Shown: positions 1 to 9,276 of the stretch, one piece after another | Layout of the letters: each line of letters opens with the position of its first letter | Numbering within the stretch: position 1 is the stretch's first letter | Source of the DNA: Streptomyces griseocarneus | GTDB lineage: Bacteria; Actinomycetota; Actinomycetes; Streptomycetales; Streptomycetaceae | Assembly: GCF_014655595.1 (NCBI RefSeq) | Contig: NZ_BNBL01000003.1 | Span: 317,877 to 381,876 of the forward strand | DNA: 64,000 nt | Direction: 5' to 3' | The notes under the pieces: generated by a model | Seen by the model: the letters and a program-made list of their open reading frames with translations, nothing else | Database searches by the model: none | What the model was told of the DNA's origin: nothing | Position numbers and translations under genes: made by a program

Positions 1-1
1 C

Positions 2-1567
2 GACGAGCAGGCCGACGCCGTGGTCGCCAAGGCGACGGCCGAGGCCGAGCGGCTGGTGGCGGACGCGTCCGCGAAGGCGCAGCAGATGCGCACGGACGCC
101 TCCGACGCGCTGGCGTCGGCGGAGCAGGACGCGGCGCGTACGCGCGCCGAGGCCCGCGAGGACGCGAACAAGATCCGGTCCGAGGGCCGGGCCGAGGCCG
201 ACCGCATCGTCAACGAGGCGGCGGAGCTGACGGCTTCGGCGCAGGACGACGCCGATCAGATCGTGGACAAGGCCCGCCAGGCGGCGAACGCCCGCCGGGC
301 TGAGGCAGCGCAGCAGGCGGACGAGCTCATCGCGAAGGCGACGAGCGAGGCGGAGAAGATGGCCGCCGAGGCCGGCCTGGCCCTCGAGGAGGCCCGCGAG
401 GCCGCCGATGCCCACCGTGCGCAGGCCGCCGAGCAGGCCGAGCGTGCCGTCGCCGAGGCGGAGGCCGCGGCGACGCGGCTGCGCTCGGACGCGGACGAGG
501 CGCTGGAGAGCGCCCGCCGGGAGGCGGCGCGCACCACCGACGAGGCGCGCGAGGCCGCGAACGCCCGTCGTGCGGAGGCCGCCGAGCAGGCGGACACCCT
601 GGTCGCCGAGGCGACGGCGGAGGCGGAGCGGATGGCCGCCGAGGCCGCCGAGGCGCTGGCCGCCGCGCAGGAGAACGCCAACAGCACGCGGGCCGACTCC
701 GCGCGGATCAAGGCCGACGCCGTCCAGGAGGCGGAGCGGCTGCGCGCCGAGGCCCGTGCCGAGGGCGAGCGGACGATCGACCAGGCCCGGGACGCGGGCG
801 CCAGGAAGCTGGCGGACGCGGCCGAGCAGGCGGACGCGCTGGTCGCCAAGGCGCAGGAGGAGGCGGTACGGGCCGCCACGGCCGCCGAGGAGCAGGCCGA
901 CGCCATGGTGGGCGCCGCCCGCAAGGAGGCCGAGCGGATCGTCAAGGAGGCCACCGGCGAGGGCAACGCGCTGGTGGAGCAGGCCCGTACGGACGCCAAC
1001 ACCATGCTCGCCGAGGCGCGTGGGGACGCCACCGCCATAAGGGAGCGGGCCGAGGAGCTGCGCTCCCGGATCGAGACCGACGTCGAGGAGCTGCACGAGC
1101 GGGCCCGCCGGGAGGCGGCCGAGGCGATGCAGTCGGCGGGCGAGCGCTGCGACAAGCTGGTCGCTGCCGCCACCGAGCAGCTGACGGAGGCGGAGGAGAA
1201 GGCGGAGAAGCTGATCTCCAACGCCCAGAGCGAGGCCAGCAAGGTGCGCATCACCGCCGTGAAGAAGGCGGACGCCCTCATCAAGGAGGCCGAGCAGAAG
1301 AAGACGGCCGCTGTACGCGAGGCCGAGCGCCTGCGCACCGAGGCTCGGGAGGAGGCCGCGCGCCTTCTCGAGGAGGGGAAGCGGGAGTTGGAGGTCCTGG
1401 TCCGCCGTCGCGAGGACATTCAGGCCGAGATTTCCCGTGTCCAGGACGTGTTGGAAGCGTTGGAATCATTTGAGTCCCCGGGGGCGGGTGGCTCCAAGGA
1501 CGGCGGGGTGAAGGCGGCGGCCGGTGTCGGCGCAACTCGATCGGGTGGCAAGCAGGACCGAAAGTAG
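2..1567 (+). CDS. scy: Scy, polarized-growth coiled-coil scaffold (3' part)
   Basis: The reading frame is open from the first complete codon, so the N-terminal part lies outside the window. The visible 521 residues are almost entirely Ala/Glu/Arg-rich coiled coil without proline until a short Gly-rich tail (from about residue 495). Related blocks built around ANARRAEAA and ADAHRAQAA recur 40 and 51 residues apart, multiples of 11 up to one step, as expected for the long hendecad/51-mer repeat of Streptomyces Scy. Scy is a very long cytoskeletal scaffold that organises the apical tip complex with DivIVA and FilP. The filP gene directly downstream supports the call. Only the identity of the missing N-terminus is unverified. 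Confidence 0.9.
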   Translation, partial: DEQADAVVAKATAEAERLVADASAKAQQMRTDASDALASAEQDAARTRAEAREDANKIRSEGRAEADRIVNEAAELTASAQDDADQIVDKARQAANARRAEAAQQADELIAKATSEAEKMAAEAGLALEEAREAADAHRAQAAEQAERAVAEAEAAATRLRSDADEALESARREAARTTDEAREAANARRAEAAEQADTLVAEATAEAERMAAEAAEALAAAQENANSTRADSARIKADAVQEAERLRAEARAEGERTIDQARDAGARKLADAAEQADALVAKAQEEAVRAATAAEEQADAMVGAARKEAERIVKEATGEGNALVEQARTDANTMLAEARGDATAIRERAEELRSRIETDVEELHERARREAAEAMQSAGERCDKLVAAATEQLTEAEEKAEKLISNAQSEASKVRITAVKKADALIKEAEQKKTAAVREAERLRTEAREEAARLLEEGKRELEVLVRRREDIQAEISRVQDVLEALESFESPGAGGSKDGGVKAAAGVGATRSGGKQDRK

Positions 1568-1691
1568 CCACTCAATCGAGGGGTCATTTTCCAGATTCCC
1601 CCACCGTCTACCACCATCTGCTCGATGACACGCCGCTCACGCCCCTAGGATTCGCTCTATCACCTCACAGGTCTCCAATGACAGGAACCCC

Positions 1692-2630
1692 ATGAGCGAC
1701 ACTTCCTCCCCCTTCGGCTTCGAGTTGGTGCGGCGTGGATACGACCGCGGCCAGGTGGACGACCGCATTACGAAGCTCGTAGCGGACCGTGACAGCGCAC
1801 TGGCCCGGATCACTTCTCTGGAAAAGCGCATCGAGGAGCTGCACCTCGAAACGCAGAACGCTCAGGCCCAGATCAATGACGCCGAGCCGTCGTACGCGGG
1901 GCTCGGGGCGCGGGTCGAGAAGATCCTCAGGCTGGCCGAGGAAGAGGCCAAGGACCTGCGTGAGGAGGCCCGGCGGGCCGCCGAGCAGCACCGCGAGCTG
2001 GCCGAGTCGGCGGCCCAGCAGGTGCGCAACGACGCCGAGTCGTTCGCCGCCGACCGCAAGGCGAAGGCGGAGGACGAGGGCGCCCGGATCGTCGAGAAGG
2101 CCAAGGGCGACGCCGCCCAGCTGCGCAGCGAGGCGCAGAAGGACGCCCAGTCCAAGCGCGAGGAGGCGGACGCCCTCTTCGAGGAGACCCGCGCCAAGGC
2201 CGCCCAGGCCGCCGCGGACTTCGAGACCAACCTGGCCAAGCGCCGCGAGCAGTCCGAGCGCGACCTGGCCTCCCGCCAGGCGAAGGCCGAAAAGCGCCTT
2301 GCGGAGATCGAGCACCGCGCCGAGCAGCTGCGCCTGGAGGCGGAGAAGCTGCGCACGGACGCCGAGCGCCGGGCCCGGCAGACGGTGGAGACCGCGCAGC
2401 GCCAGGCCGAGGACATCGTGGCCGACGCCAACGCCAAGGCGGACCGCATCCGCAGCGAGTCCGAGCGCGAGCTGGCGGCGCTGACCAACCGCCGCGACAG
2501 CATCAACGCCCAGCTGACCAACGTGCGCGAGATGCTGGCGACGCTGACCGGAGCGGCCGTGGCGGCGGCCGGGGTGCCGGGTGACGACGAGCCGATCTCG
2601 CGCGGCGTTCCGGCCCAGCAGAGCCGCTGA
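1692..2630 (+). CDS. filP: FilP, intermediate-filament-like coiled-coil protein
   Basis: This 312-residue protein has a short N-terminal segment (about residues 8-30, FGFELVRRGYDRGQVDDRI) resembling the DivIVA/Wag31 N-terminal motif. About 230 residues of charged coiled coil follow, then a short Ala/Gly/Pro tail. Length, composition and position after scy match FilP, which forms filament networks behind the hyphal tip and works with Scy and DivIVA in apical growth. The ATG is preceded by an AGGA ribosome-binding site. The 124-nt gap after scy shows no strong terminator, so read-through from scy is possible. Other actinobacterial coiled-coil proteins could look similar, but the neighbourhood makes FilP by far the best reading. 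Confidence 0.92.
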   Translation: MSDTSSPFGFELVRRGYDRGQVDDRITKLVADRDSALARITSLEKRIEELHLETQNAQAQINDAEPSYAGLGARVEKILRLAEEEAKDLREEARRAAEQHRELAESAAQQVRNDAESFAADRKAKAEDEGARIVEKAKGDAAQLRSEAQKDAQSKREEADALFEETRAKAAQAAADFETNLAKRREQSERDLASRQAKAEKRLAEIEHRAEQLRLEAEKLRTDAERRARQTVETAQRQAEDIVADANAKADRIRSESERELAALTNRRDSINAQLTNVREMLATLTGAAVAAAGVPGDDEPISRGVPAQQSR

Positions 2631-2800
2631 CACGGCGGCCGCACCGCACTCGGCCGGGGGATCCTGTGCTCGGCGCGTCATGTGCCGCCCGAAGGGGCGC
2701 CTGACGCGCCGAGTGGTCTGTGGGAGAGGGGCTTCCGGAAGGGCGCGCACCACGTATGGCGGAGCCTGTGCCACCGGTGGCGGGGCCCGGTGGGCGCGCT

Positions 2801-2813
2801 TACCGTGGCTGAA
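2801..2813 (+). promoter_or_regulatory. Putative -10 box of a leaderless promoter for the first ABC ATPase
   Basis: The hexamer TACCGT (2801-2806) ends 6 nt before the ATG at 2813 and no Shine-Dalgarno sequence lies between. Transcription would start at or within a base or two of the ATG. The same TANNNT-N7-ATG layout occurs at three other genes here. No convincing -35 is visible. Confidence 0.4.
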
Positions 2814-3796
2814 TGATCGAGCTTGAGGGGCTGACCAAGCACTACGGCGACGTCCGCGCCGTGGATCACCTCACGTTCACCGTCCGGCCCGGCATCATCA
2901 CGGGCTTCCTGGGCCCCAATGGGGCGGGCAAGTCGACGACCATGCGGATGATGCTCGATCTGGACCACCCCACCAGCGGCACGGTCCGCATCGACGGCAG
3001 GCACTACCGCGAACTGCACGACCCCCTCAGGACCGTCGGCGCCCTGCTGGACGCCAAGGCGATGCACGGCGGCCGCAGCGCGTACCACCACCTGCTGTGC
3101 CTGGCGCAGAGCAACGGCATCCCGGCGGGCCGGGTGCGGGAGGCGCTGGACACCGTGGGGCTGTCCTCCGTGGCCCGCAAGCGCACCAAGGGCTTCTCGC
3201 TCGGCATGGGCCAGCGCCTGGGCATCGCGGGGGCCCTGCTGGGCGATCCGCAGATCCTGATGTTCGACGAGCCGGTCAACGGGCTCGACCCCGAGGGCAT
3301 CCACTGGATCCGCAACCTCATGAAGGGCCTGGCAGCGCAGGGCCGTACGGTCTTCGTCTCCTCCCACCTGATGAGCGAGATGGCGCTGACCGCCGACCAC
3401 CTGGTGGTCATCGGCCAGGGCAGGCTGCTGGCCGACACCAGCATGGCGGACTTCATCGCGGAGAACTCCCGCTCGTTCGTGCGGATGCGCTCGCCCGACC
3501 ACGAGCGGCTGCGGGAGGTGCTGCGCGGCGCCGGCATCGACTTCGCGCCCGGCGCCGAGGGGGCGCTGGAGGTCGCGGGCGAGGACGCGGCGCACCTGGG
3601 CGAGCTGGCGGCGCGGCACCAGCTCGTGCTGCACGAGCTGAGCCCCCAGTCGGCCTCGCTGGAGGAGGCGTTCATGCGGCTGACGGCCGGGTCGGTGGAG
3701 TACCACGCGCACGAGAACCACCGCCCGGCGGCCGCGGCGCCGGCGCCCGCGGCGGACGGACAGTGGGGTGCCGGCTGGCGGAAGAAGGGATCCTGA
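2813..3796 (+). CDS. ABC transporter ATP-binding protein (first of two paralogous pairs)
   Basis: This 327-residue ATPase carries a Walker A GPNGAGKS (residues 34-41), a variant signature SLGMGQ (about 129-134) instead of LSGGQ, and a Walker B ILMFDEP (about 148-154). It belongs to the single-domain family that drives small bacitracin- or lantibiotic-type and multidrug exporters. The last 100 residues form a regulatory extension ending in an Ala/Pro-rich stretch. The permease gene starts 2 nt after its stop codon, so the two are surely co-transcribed. A near copy of the gene lies at 4814. The substrate cannot be deduced from sequence. Confidence 0.88.
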   Translation: MIELEGLTKHYGDVRAVDHLTFTVRPGIITGFLGPNGAGKSTTMRMMLDLDHPTSGTVRIDGRHYRELHDPLRTVGALLDAKAMHGGRSAYHHLLCLAQSNGIPAGRVREALDTVGLSSVARKRTKGFSLGMGQRLGIAGALLGDPQILMFDEPVNGLDPEGIHWIRNLMKGLAAQGRTVFVSSHLMSEMALTADHLVVIGQGRLLADTSMADFIAENSRSFVRMRSPDHERLREVLRGAGIDFAPGAEGALEVAGEDAAHLGELAARHQLVLHELSPQSASLEEAFMRLTAGSVEYHAHENHRPAAAAPAPAADGQWGAGWRKKGS

Positions 3797-3798
3797 CC

Positions 3799-4569
3799 AT
3801 GGCGGTGGCGGCCCAGGTCCTGCGGTCGGAATGGACGAAGATCAAATCCGTGCGTTCCACGGTGTGGACGCTGGGACTCGCACTGGTGGTCACGGTCGGT
3901 CTCGGTGCGCTGATCAGCGCACTCGCCAAGAAGGACTTCGACCGCCTCGATCCGCAGGGAAAGATCGAATTCGATCCCACATTCGTCAGCTTCGCGGGAA
4001 TGGGACTCGGTCAGCTCGCATTGATCGTTTTTGGTGTGCTGGTGGTCTCGAATGAATACAGCACGGGAATGATCCGCACATCGCTGGCGGCCGTCCCGCA
4101 GCGCGGCACGTTTCTCTTCAGCAAGATCACCATTGCCACGCTGCTCGCATTCACCGTCGGAATGATCACGAGTTTCGCGGCGTTCTTCACCGGCCAGGCG
4201 ATGCTGGGGATCCACCGGGCCTCGCTCGGCGACCCCGGCGTCCTGCGCGCCGTCATCGGCGGCGGCCTCTACATGACGCTGATCACGGTCTTCTCGATGG
4301 GCGTCGCGACGATGCTGCGCAGCCCGATGCTCTCGCTCGGCATCCTGATGCCGTTCTTCTTCCTCATCTCCGCCATCCTGGGCAACGTCTCCGCCACCAA
4401 GAAGGTGGGGCGCTACCTCCCCGACCAGGCCGGCCAGAAGGTCATGCGGGTCGTCACGGTCGGCGACGACGCTCCCTACGGCCCCTGGGGCGGCTTCGCG
4501 ATCATGGCCCTGTGGGTGGTGGCGGCGCTGATCGGCGGCTACGCGGTGCTCACGCGCCGGGACGCGTAG
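3799..4569 (+). CDS. ABC transporter permease (first pair)
   Basis: This 256-residue membrane protein begins with AAQVLRSEWTKIKSVRST, the amphipathic lead typical of ABC-2-type permeases of the NatB/BcrB kind. About six hydrophobic segments follow, with the SNEYSTGMIRTSLAA motif after the second. It starts 2 nt after the upstream ATPase gene. With that ATPase it should form a homodimeric exporter in the cytoplasmic membrane. Parts of its 5' half are less GC-rich than the neighbours (for example around 3960-4080), which may be local composition only. Its paralogue is at 5986. Confidence 0.87.
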   Translation: MAVAAQVLRSEWTKIKSVRSTVWTLGLALVVTVGLGALISALAKKDFDRLDPQGKIEFDPTFVSFAGMGLGQLALIVFGVLVVSNEYSTGMIRTSLAAVPQRGTFLFSKITIATLLAFTVGMITSFAAFFTGQAMLGIHRASLGDPGVLRAVIGGGLYMTLITVFSMGVATMLRSPMLSLGILMPFFFLISAILGNVSATKKVGRYLPDQAGQKVMRVVTVGDDAPYGPWGGFAIMALWVVAALIGGYAVLTRRDA

Positions 4570-4813
4570 GCCTGTCGGCGGATCATCACGAACGCACGCG
4601 TCGCGGTGACCGCGCATTCCGCCGGGCCCTCGCCGCTGCGGTCTCCCGCCGCCACGGCGCCGGACAGGCCCCGGCGCGTGTCCACGCAACCCCGGCATCC
4701 GGGCCTTATCACGCCCGTATCTCTCGCATATCGGGAACCGTCAACCCCTCGTCTATCCTCCTAACCCTTACGGGGGCGCCACGCCCTGACCGAAAGCTCG
4801 CGAGGGGCGGAGA

Positions 4814-5989
4814 ATGATCGAGGCAGTCGGCCTGACGAAGCGCTACGGCGCCAAGACGGCCGTGCACAACCTGACGTTCCAGGTACGGCCGGGGGCCGTC
4901 ACCGGCTTCCTGGGGCCCAACGGCTCCGGCAAGTCGACGACGATGCGCATGATCCTCGGCCTGGACGTGCCCTCCGCAGGCCGGGTCACCATCGGCGGGC
5001 AGCCCTTCCACAAGCTGCCCAACGCCCCGCGCCAGGTCGGGGCCCTGCTCGACGCGAAGGCCGTGCACGGCGGCCGCAGCGCCCGCATGCACCTGCTCTC
5101 CCTCGCCCAGCTCTCCGGCATCCCCGCCCGCCGCGTCGACGAAGTCCTCGGCGTCGTCGGCCTCCAGGACGTGGCCCGCAAGCGCTCCAAGGGCTTCTCG
5201 CTCGGCATGGGCCAGCGCCTGGGCATCGCCGCCGCCCTGCTCGGCGACCCCCAGGTGCTGCTCTTCGACGAGCCGGTCAACGGCCTCGACCCCGAGGGCA
5301 TCCTCTGGGTCCGCAACCTCATGAGGAGCCTGGCGGCCGAGGGCCGTACGGTCTTCGTCTCCTCGCACCTGATGAGCGAGATGGCGCTGACCGCCGACCA
5401 CCTGATCGTCATCGGGCGCGGGCAGCTCATGGCGGACATGAGCGTCAAGGACTTCATCGCCGCGAACTCGGCCGGCTTCGCGCGCGTGCGCACGCCCGAC
5501 GGCGAGACCGAGGCGCGCGAGAAGCTGACCGCCGCGCTGGTCGGGGCCGGCGCCCAGGTGCTGCCCGAACAGGACGGCGCCCTGCGGGTGACGGGCCTGG
5601 CACTGCCCCGGATCAGCGACATCGCCCACGACGTGGACACCCGCCTGTGGGAGCTCTCCCCGCACCAGGCCTCCCTGGAGGAGGCGTACATGCGGATGAC
5701 GCAGGGCGCGGTCGACTACCGCTCCACGCAGGACCAGCGCTCGGGCCTGCAGGCGCCGCCCGCCCAGCCCGGCTGGCAGCAGCCCGCCGCCGTCCCGCAG
5801 GGCTGGGCCGAGCAGGCCTACCCGGTCCTGCCGGGCGAGCAGCCCAACCCCTACGCCCAGCCGGCCCCCGCGCCGCAGGCGCCGGCCCCCGCGGCCCCCG
5901 CCACGCCGCCCACTCCCCCGCCCACCGGGCCCGCTCCGCAGGGCGCGCCCGCCGACCTGACCAAGCGCGACAGCGAGGACGCCCGATGA
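4814..5989 (+). CDS. ABC transporter ATP-binding protein (second pair)
   Basis: This 391-residue ATPase is a close paralogue of the one at 2813: Walker A GPNGSGKS (34-41), signature SLGMGQ, Walker B VLLFDEP and the shared block around LLDAKAVHGGRSA. It differs by a long Pro/Ala/Gln-rich cytoplasmic tail from about residue 305, which probably protrudes as a flexible arm. The ATG has a good GGGGCGGAG ribosome-binding site. The stop codon overlaps the permease start (ATGA), showing translational coupling. Function is inferred as export of an unknown compound. Tandem duplication of the whole pair is the simplest origin. Confidence 0.88.
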   Translation: MIEAVGLTKRYGAKTAVHNLTFQVRPGAVTGFLGPNGSGKSTTMRMILGLDVPSAGRVTIGGQPFHKLPNAPRQVGALLDAKAVHGGRSARMHLLSLAQLSGIPARRVDEVLGVVGLQDVARKRSKGFSLGMGQRLGIAAALLGDPQVLLFDEPVNGLDPEGILWVRNLMRSLAAEGRTVFVSSHLMSEMALTADHLIVIGRGQLMADMSVKDFIAANSAGFARVRTPDGETEAREKLTAALVGAGAQVLPEQDGALRVTGLALPRISDIAHDVDTRLWELSPHQASLEEAYMRMTQGAVDYRSTQDQRSGLQAPPAQPGWQQPAAVPQGWAEQAYPVLPGEQPNPYAQPAPAPQAPAPAAPATPPTPPPTGPAPQGAPADLTKRDSEDAR

Positions 5990-6966
5990 CCACCCCGCAG
6001 CAGCCCCCCGCGCCCCCGCAGAACGCCCCGCAGACCCCGCCCCACGCAGCGCCGGCCGGGCCCGCGCCCGTGGCGCCGCCGCACCCGGGCGCGCAGCCCG
6101 CCGCCGGGCACCCCGGCCAGGCGCAGGGGTACTGGCCGGGCCAGGCGCCCGCCGGCGGCCCCGCCGGCTACGTGTCGCCGATCCCGATCCGCAGGGCCAC
6201 CCTCCTCGACGCCGTCGCCTCCGAGTGGACCAAGATCCGGTCCGTGCGGTCGACGATGTGGACGCTGGGCATCATGGTGCTGCTCGTCCTCGGCATCGGC
6301 TTCCTGGCCGCGACCCTCGTCGCCGGCCAGGACGGCGACACCGGCAACTCCTCGCCGCTCGCCCTCGGTTTCTTCGGGGTGCTGCTCGGCATCATCTGCG
6401 TGGTCACGCTCGGCGTGCTGACGATCTCCTCCGAGTACGGCACCGGCATGATCCGTACGACCCTGACCGCGTGCCCGGACCGCGGGCGGGTGCTGGCGGC
6501 CAAGTCGCTCGTCTTCTTCCTGCTGACGTTCGTGATCACCCTGGTCTCCACCGGGATGATCGCGATGGTCGACTCCACGCTGCTCAACGGCATGACCAGC
6601 TACAGCCCGGACGCCGACGCCTGGCTGCGGGCGACGGTCGGGGTGAGCCTGTACGTGGCGACGCTGGGCCTGCTGGGGCTCGCCGTGGGCGCGCTGCTGC
6701 GGCACTCCGCCGGGGCGATCACGGTCATGCTGGGCGTGGTCCTGCTGCCGATGGTGCTGTCGCTGTTCATGATGGGCGACGCCCTCTCGGACGTCCGCAA
6801 GGCGCTCATCGAGTACTCGATCCCGATGCAGCTCTCGGCGTTCTACGCCACCGAGGCCGACCACATGACCGGGCCCACGGGCTGGACCCCGCTGTGGATC
6901 ATGCTGGGCGTGGCCGCCGTGGCGCTGGCCGGCGCGTACGCCTCGATGACCAAGCGCGACGCGTGA
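5986..6966 (+). CDS. ABC transporter permease with Pro-rich N-terminal arm (second pair)
   Basis: This 326-residue permease has a Pro/Ala/Gln-rich N-terminal arm of about 65 residues, followed by the LLDAVASEWTKIRSVRST lead and six hydrophobic segments with the SSEYGTGMIRTTLTA motif. The core aligns with the permease at 3799. The ATG overlaps the stop of its ATPase gene. The low-complexity arm faces the cytoplasm and matches the similar tail on the partner ATPase, which suggests both acquired disordered regions together after duplication. Substrate unknown. Confidence 0.86.
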   Translation: MTTPQQPPAPPQNAPQTPPHAAPAGPAPVAPPHPGAQPAAGHPGQAQGYWPGQAPAGGPAGYVSPIPIRRATLLDAVASEWTKIRSVRSTMWTLGIMVLLVLGIGFLAATLVAGQDGDTGNSSPLALGFFGVLLGIICVVTLGVLTISSEYGTGMIRTTLTACPDRGRVLAAKSLVFFLLTFVITLVSTGMIAMVDSTLLNGMTSYSPDADAWLRATVGVSLYVATLGLLGLAVGALLRHSAGAITVMLGVVLLPMVLSLFMMGDALSDVRKALIEYSIPMQLSAFYATEADHMTGPTGWTPLWIMLGVAAVALAGAYASMTKRDA

Positions 6967-6991
6967 CCGGCCGCTGAACAGGCGGCCCGGG

Positions 6992-7324
6992 TCAGTACCG
7001 GGGCGCGTTGCGAGACCGCTGGAGCCGCGCGCTCCGGCGGTCTTTCGCGTTCCAGCAGGAGGTGTGCCAGTGCCGGCGGTCCTCGACGCCGCCGCCGAAC
7101 TGCGGCCAGGCCACCACGTGCGGCACCCCCGGCGGGATCTCCTGGTCGCAGCCGGGGCACCGGTAGTGCTTCGCCGCAGCGCCGCCGCCGATCATGCGGA
7201 CCGCCCACTCCTCGCCCTGCCAGCTCTCGGTGCGCTCGAGGCCGTAGCGCGCGCCGCTGTCGTCGCGCGGGAGGGGGGACGTGCGGTCGGTCCCGCCTCG
7301 CGGGCGGTTTCGGCGCGGGGACAC
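6992..7324 (-). CDS. Small conserved Streptomyces protein with zinc-ribbon-like Cys/His pattern
   Basis: The product has 110 residues with a basic, disordered N-terminal third. A CPGC pair near residue 56 and a later HWHTSC pattern together look like a treble-clef or zinc-ribbon metal site. The GTG start is preceded by GAGGTG. It converges on the upstream permease gene with a 25-nt gap. I recognise it only as a conserved protein found at this position in streptomycetes; its function is unknown. HNH-like nucleases share the CxxC...HxxC layout, but no catalytic HNH core is evident. Confidence 0.6.
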   Translation of the reverse strand: MSPRRNRPRGGTDRTSPLPRDDSGARYGLERTESWQGEEWAVRMIGGGAAAKHYRCPGCDQEIPPGVPHVVAWPQFGGGVEDRRHWHTSCWNAKDRRSARLQRSRNAPRY

Positions 7325-7527
7325 GGGGCACCTCGGTGGGTCTGGGGCTACGGGTCGTGACCAGCCTACGCGTCACGGTCACCGCCCCGGCCCGGTGTCC
7401 CCCGGCTCTATGGCGCCCGCGCTCCGATCATCATGAAAACTTCACGCACGGCCGTACCTTCGGCACGTGTCAGCCGTTATTGCCTCCAGGGGGATGCCGC
7501 GTCGGTCGCTAGGAGGAACAAAGAGCG

Positions 7528-8553
7528 ATGCGCGTTGGAGCATTTGTCCTGGCCGCCCAATTCCCGGGCCAGGGGCACGGGGAGGCGCTGTACCGGGCCG
7601 TCCGCTCGGCGGAGGTCGCCGAGGAGGCGGGGCTGGACGCGGTCTGGCTGGCAGAGCACCACTTCGTGCCGTACGGAGTGTGCCCGTCGGCGGTGACCCT
7701 CGCCGCCCTGCTGCTCGGCCGCACCCGCACCCTCGGGGTGGGCACGGCCGTCAGCGTCCTGCCCACCACCCACCCGGTGACCCTGGGGGAGCAGGCGGCG
7801 CTGCTGCACCTCACCTCGGGCGGAAGGTTCACCCTCGGGGTGGGCCGCGGCGGGCCCTGGGTGGACCTGGAGGTCTTCAACTCGGGCCTGGGGGCGTACG
7901 AAGAGGGGTTCCCCGAGTCGCTCGAACTGCTGATGCGCTGGCTGCGGGAGCCCCGGGTGGGCAGCGAGGGAGAACGGTTCTCCTTCCGCGAGGTCCCGGT
8001 CGTGCCCCGCCCGGACGAGCTGCTGGACTCCGCCGGCCCCGGCGTGGTCGTCGCGTGCACCTCGCCCGCCAGCGTGCGGCTGGCGGCGGCGCACGGGCTG
8101 CCGATGCTGCTGGGCATGCACAGCGAGGACCAGGAGAAGGCGGACATGGTCGCCCTGTGGCGCAAGTGCGCGCTGGAGGCGGGGCGTTCACCCGATGAGG
8201 TGGCGTCGGCCGGTCATGTGGCGGCCGGGGTGGTGCAGATCGCCGACCGGTGCCAGGAGGCGCGCGAGACGCTGCTGAAGACGATGCCGGGCTGGCTGCA
8301 CCACGGCCTGTCGGCGCACGTGACCGTCGACGGCAGGACCCGCCGGATGCGCGATCCGCTCGCGTACACGGAGCTGCTGTGCGACCTCCACCCCGTCGGC
8401 TCGCCCCGGCTCTGCGCCGACCGTCTCGCGGCCACCCGCGAGCGCACGGGCATCGGCCGCTTCGCGCTGCTCGCCGAGGGCTCCGGCGACCTCGCGGCCA
8501 CCGAGGAGAACCTCCGGCGCCTGGGCACGGACGTGCTGCCCCTGCTCGTCTGA
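7528..8553 (+). CDS. LLM-class (luciferase-like) flavin-dependent oxidoreductase
   Basis: This 341-residue protein has the family landmarks: an N-terminal strand (MRVGAFVLAA), LDAVWLAEHHF near residues 40-52, TRTLGVGTAVSVLP and GGRFTLGVGRG. These are typical of F420/FMN-dependent TIM-barrel monooxygenases. A strong AGGAGGA ribosome-binding site sits 10 nt before the ATG. The substrate and cofactor (FMN or F420) cannot be decided. It stands alone between convergent neighbours. Confidence 0.85.
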   Translation: MRVGAFVLAAQFPGQGHGEALYRAVRSAEVAEEAGLDAVWLAEHHFVPYGVCPSAVTLAALLLGRTRTLGVGTAVSVLPTTHPVTLGEQAALLHLTSGGRFTLGVGRGGPWVDLEVFNSGLGAYEEGFPESLELLMRWLREPRVGSEGERFSFREVPVVPRPDELLDSAGPGVVVACTSPASVRLAAAHGLPMLLGMHSEDQEKADMVALWRKCALEAGRSPDEVASAGHVAAGVVQIADRCQEARETLLKTMPGWLHHGLSAHVTVDGRTRRMRDPLAYTELLCDLHPVGSPRLCADRLAATRERTGIGRFALLAEGSGDLAATEENLRRLGTDVLPLLV

Positions 8554-8675
8554 CCCGGTTCCCGTCCGCGTTCCCGTCCGCCTCACCTCGTCCGACCCGC
8601 CGGCCACAGGCCCCGGCGGAGCTGCCGCCCCCGTTCTCCGCACCTCCCGCACTCGGAGCGGCAGCACAGGACGCG

Positions 8676-9068
8676 TCAGCAGTCCCGGAGCTCCGGCGAC
8701 TGGTTCAGCAGCTGGCCCCTGATCGAGGTGAAGCGGGCCAGTCGCTCGTCCACCGACGGGTCGGTCGGGAAGACGGCCACCCGGTGGCAGTTCTGGAACG
8801 CCAGGCGGACCCCGAAGTGCCGCTGCAGCGCACCGCGAATCGCGTCACTCGCCAGGGCGCGCAGCAGCTGGCCGCGCGCCTGCTCGTCCGGCGGGGGCGT
8901 CCGGTTGTCGGCGAACTGTCCGCCTTCGACCTTGAGCCGGTCCACCAGGGAGCTGATCATCTCCCATGCGTAGGGCAGGGAGGTCCGGACGCAGTCGACG
9001 AAATCGGCTTCGTCGACCTCGCCTCGCTCGGCCTGTTCGAGGAGGGCCGGTGAGACGTCGAGCGACAT
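8676..9068 (-). CDS. SCO5389-family protein of unknown function
   Basis: This 130-residue acidic protein starts MSLDVSPALLEQAERGE. It is soluble, mostly helical by composition and without recognisable catalytic motifs. I recognise it as the small protein conserved next to nucS in streptomycetes (annotated as SCO5389 family). It is encoded opposite the flanking genes and its start has a GAGGAGAA ribosome-binding site. The constant pairing with nucS is suggestive, but no functional link can be shown from sequence. Confidence 0.7.
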   Translation of the reverse strand: MSLDVSPALLEQAERGEVDEADFVDCVRTSLPYAWEMISSLVDRLKVEGGQFADNRTPPPDEQARGQLLRALASDAIRGALQRHFGVRLAFQNCHRVAVFPTDPSVDERLARFTSIRGQLLNQSPELRDC

Positions 9069-9261
9069 GGGTTCTCCTCTCGCGACCCCGCGAGCGGGGT
9101 CTCAGGGATGGGCGAGCGGACGACGACGCCCTGTGCCCGTACGGCGACCGCCCGCTTCAACGGTAATCCGGCCACTGCTGCCCCACCAGGAGAACGCGGA
9201 CAACTGGCCAAAGCCCGAGGGGGTCTTCCGGGGCGAATCGCGTGAAGTGGCAGGAGTCGAG

Positions 9262-9276
9262 TAGCGTGGCTCACCA
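9262..9276 (+). promoter_or_regulatory. Putative -10 box of a leaderless nucS promoter
   Basis: TAGCGT (9262-9267) ends 8 nt before the nucS ATG at 9276 and there is no ribosome-binding site, so the mRNA would start at the initiator codon. A consensus -35 is not evident. Confidence 0.4.

Noticed and set aside
8570-8660. Inverted repeat GCTGCCGC...GCGGCAGC considered as terminator between the LLM gene and the SCO5389-family gene
   Set aside because: The stem is only 8 bp with a loop of about 30 nt; too weak to report as a feature.
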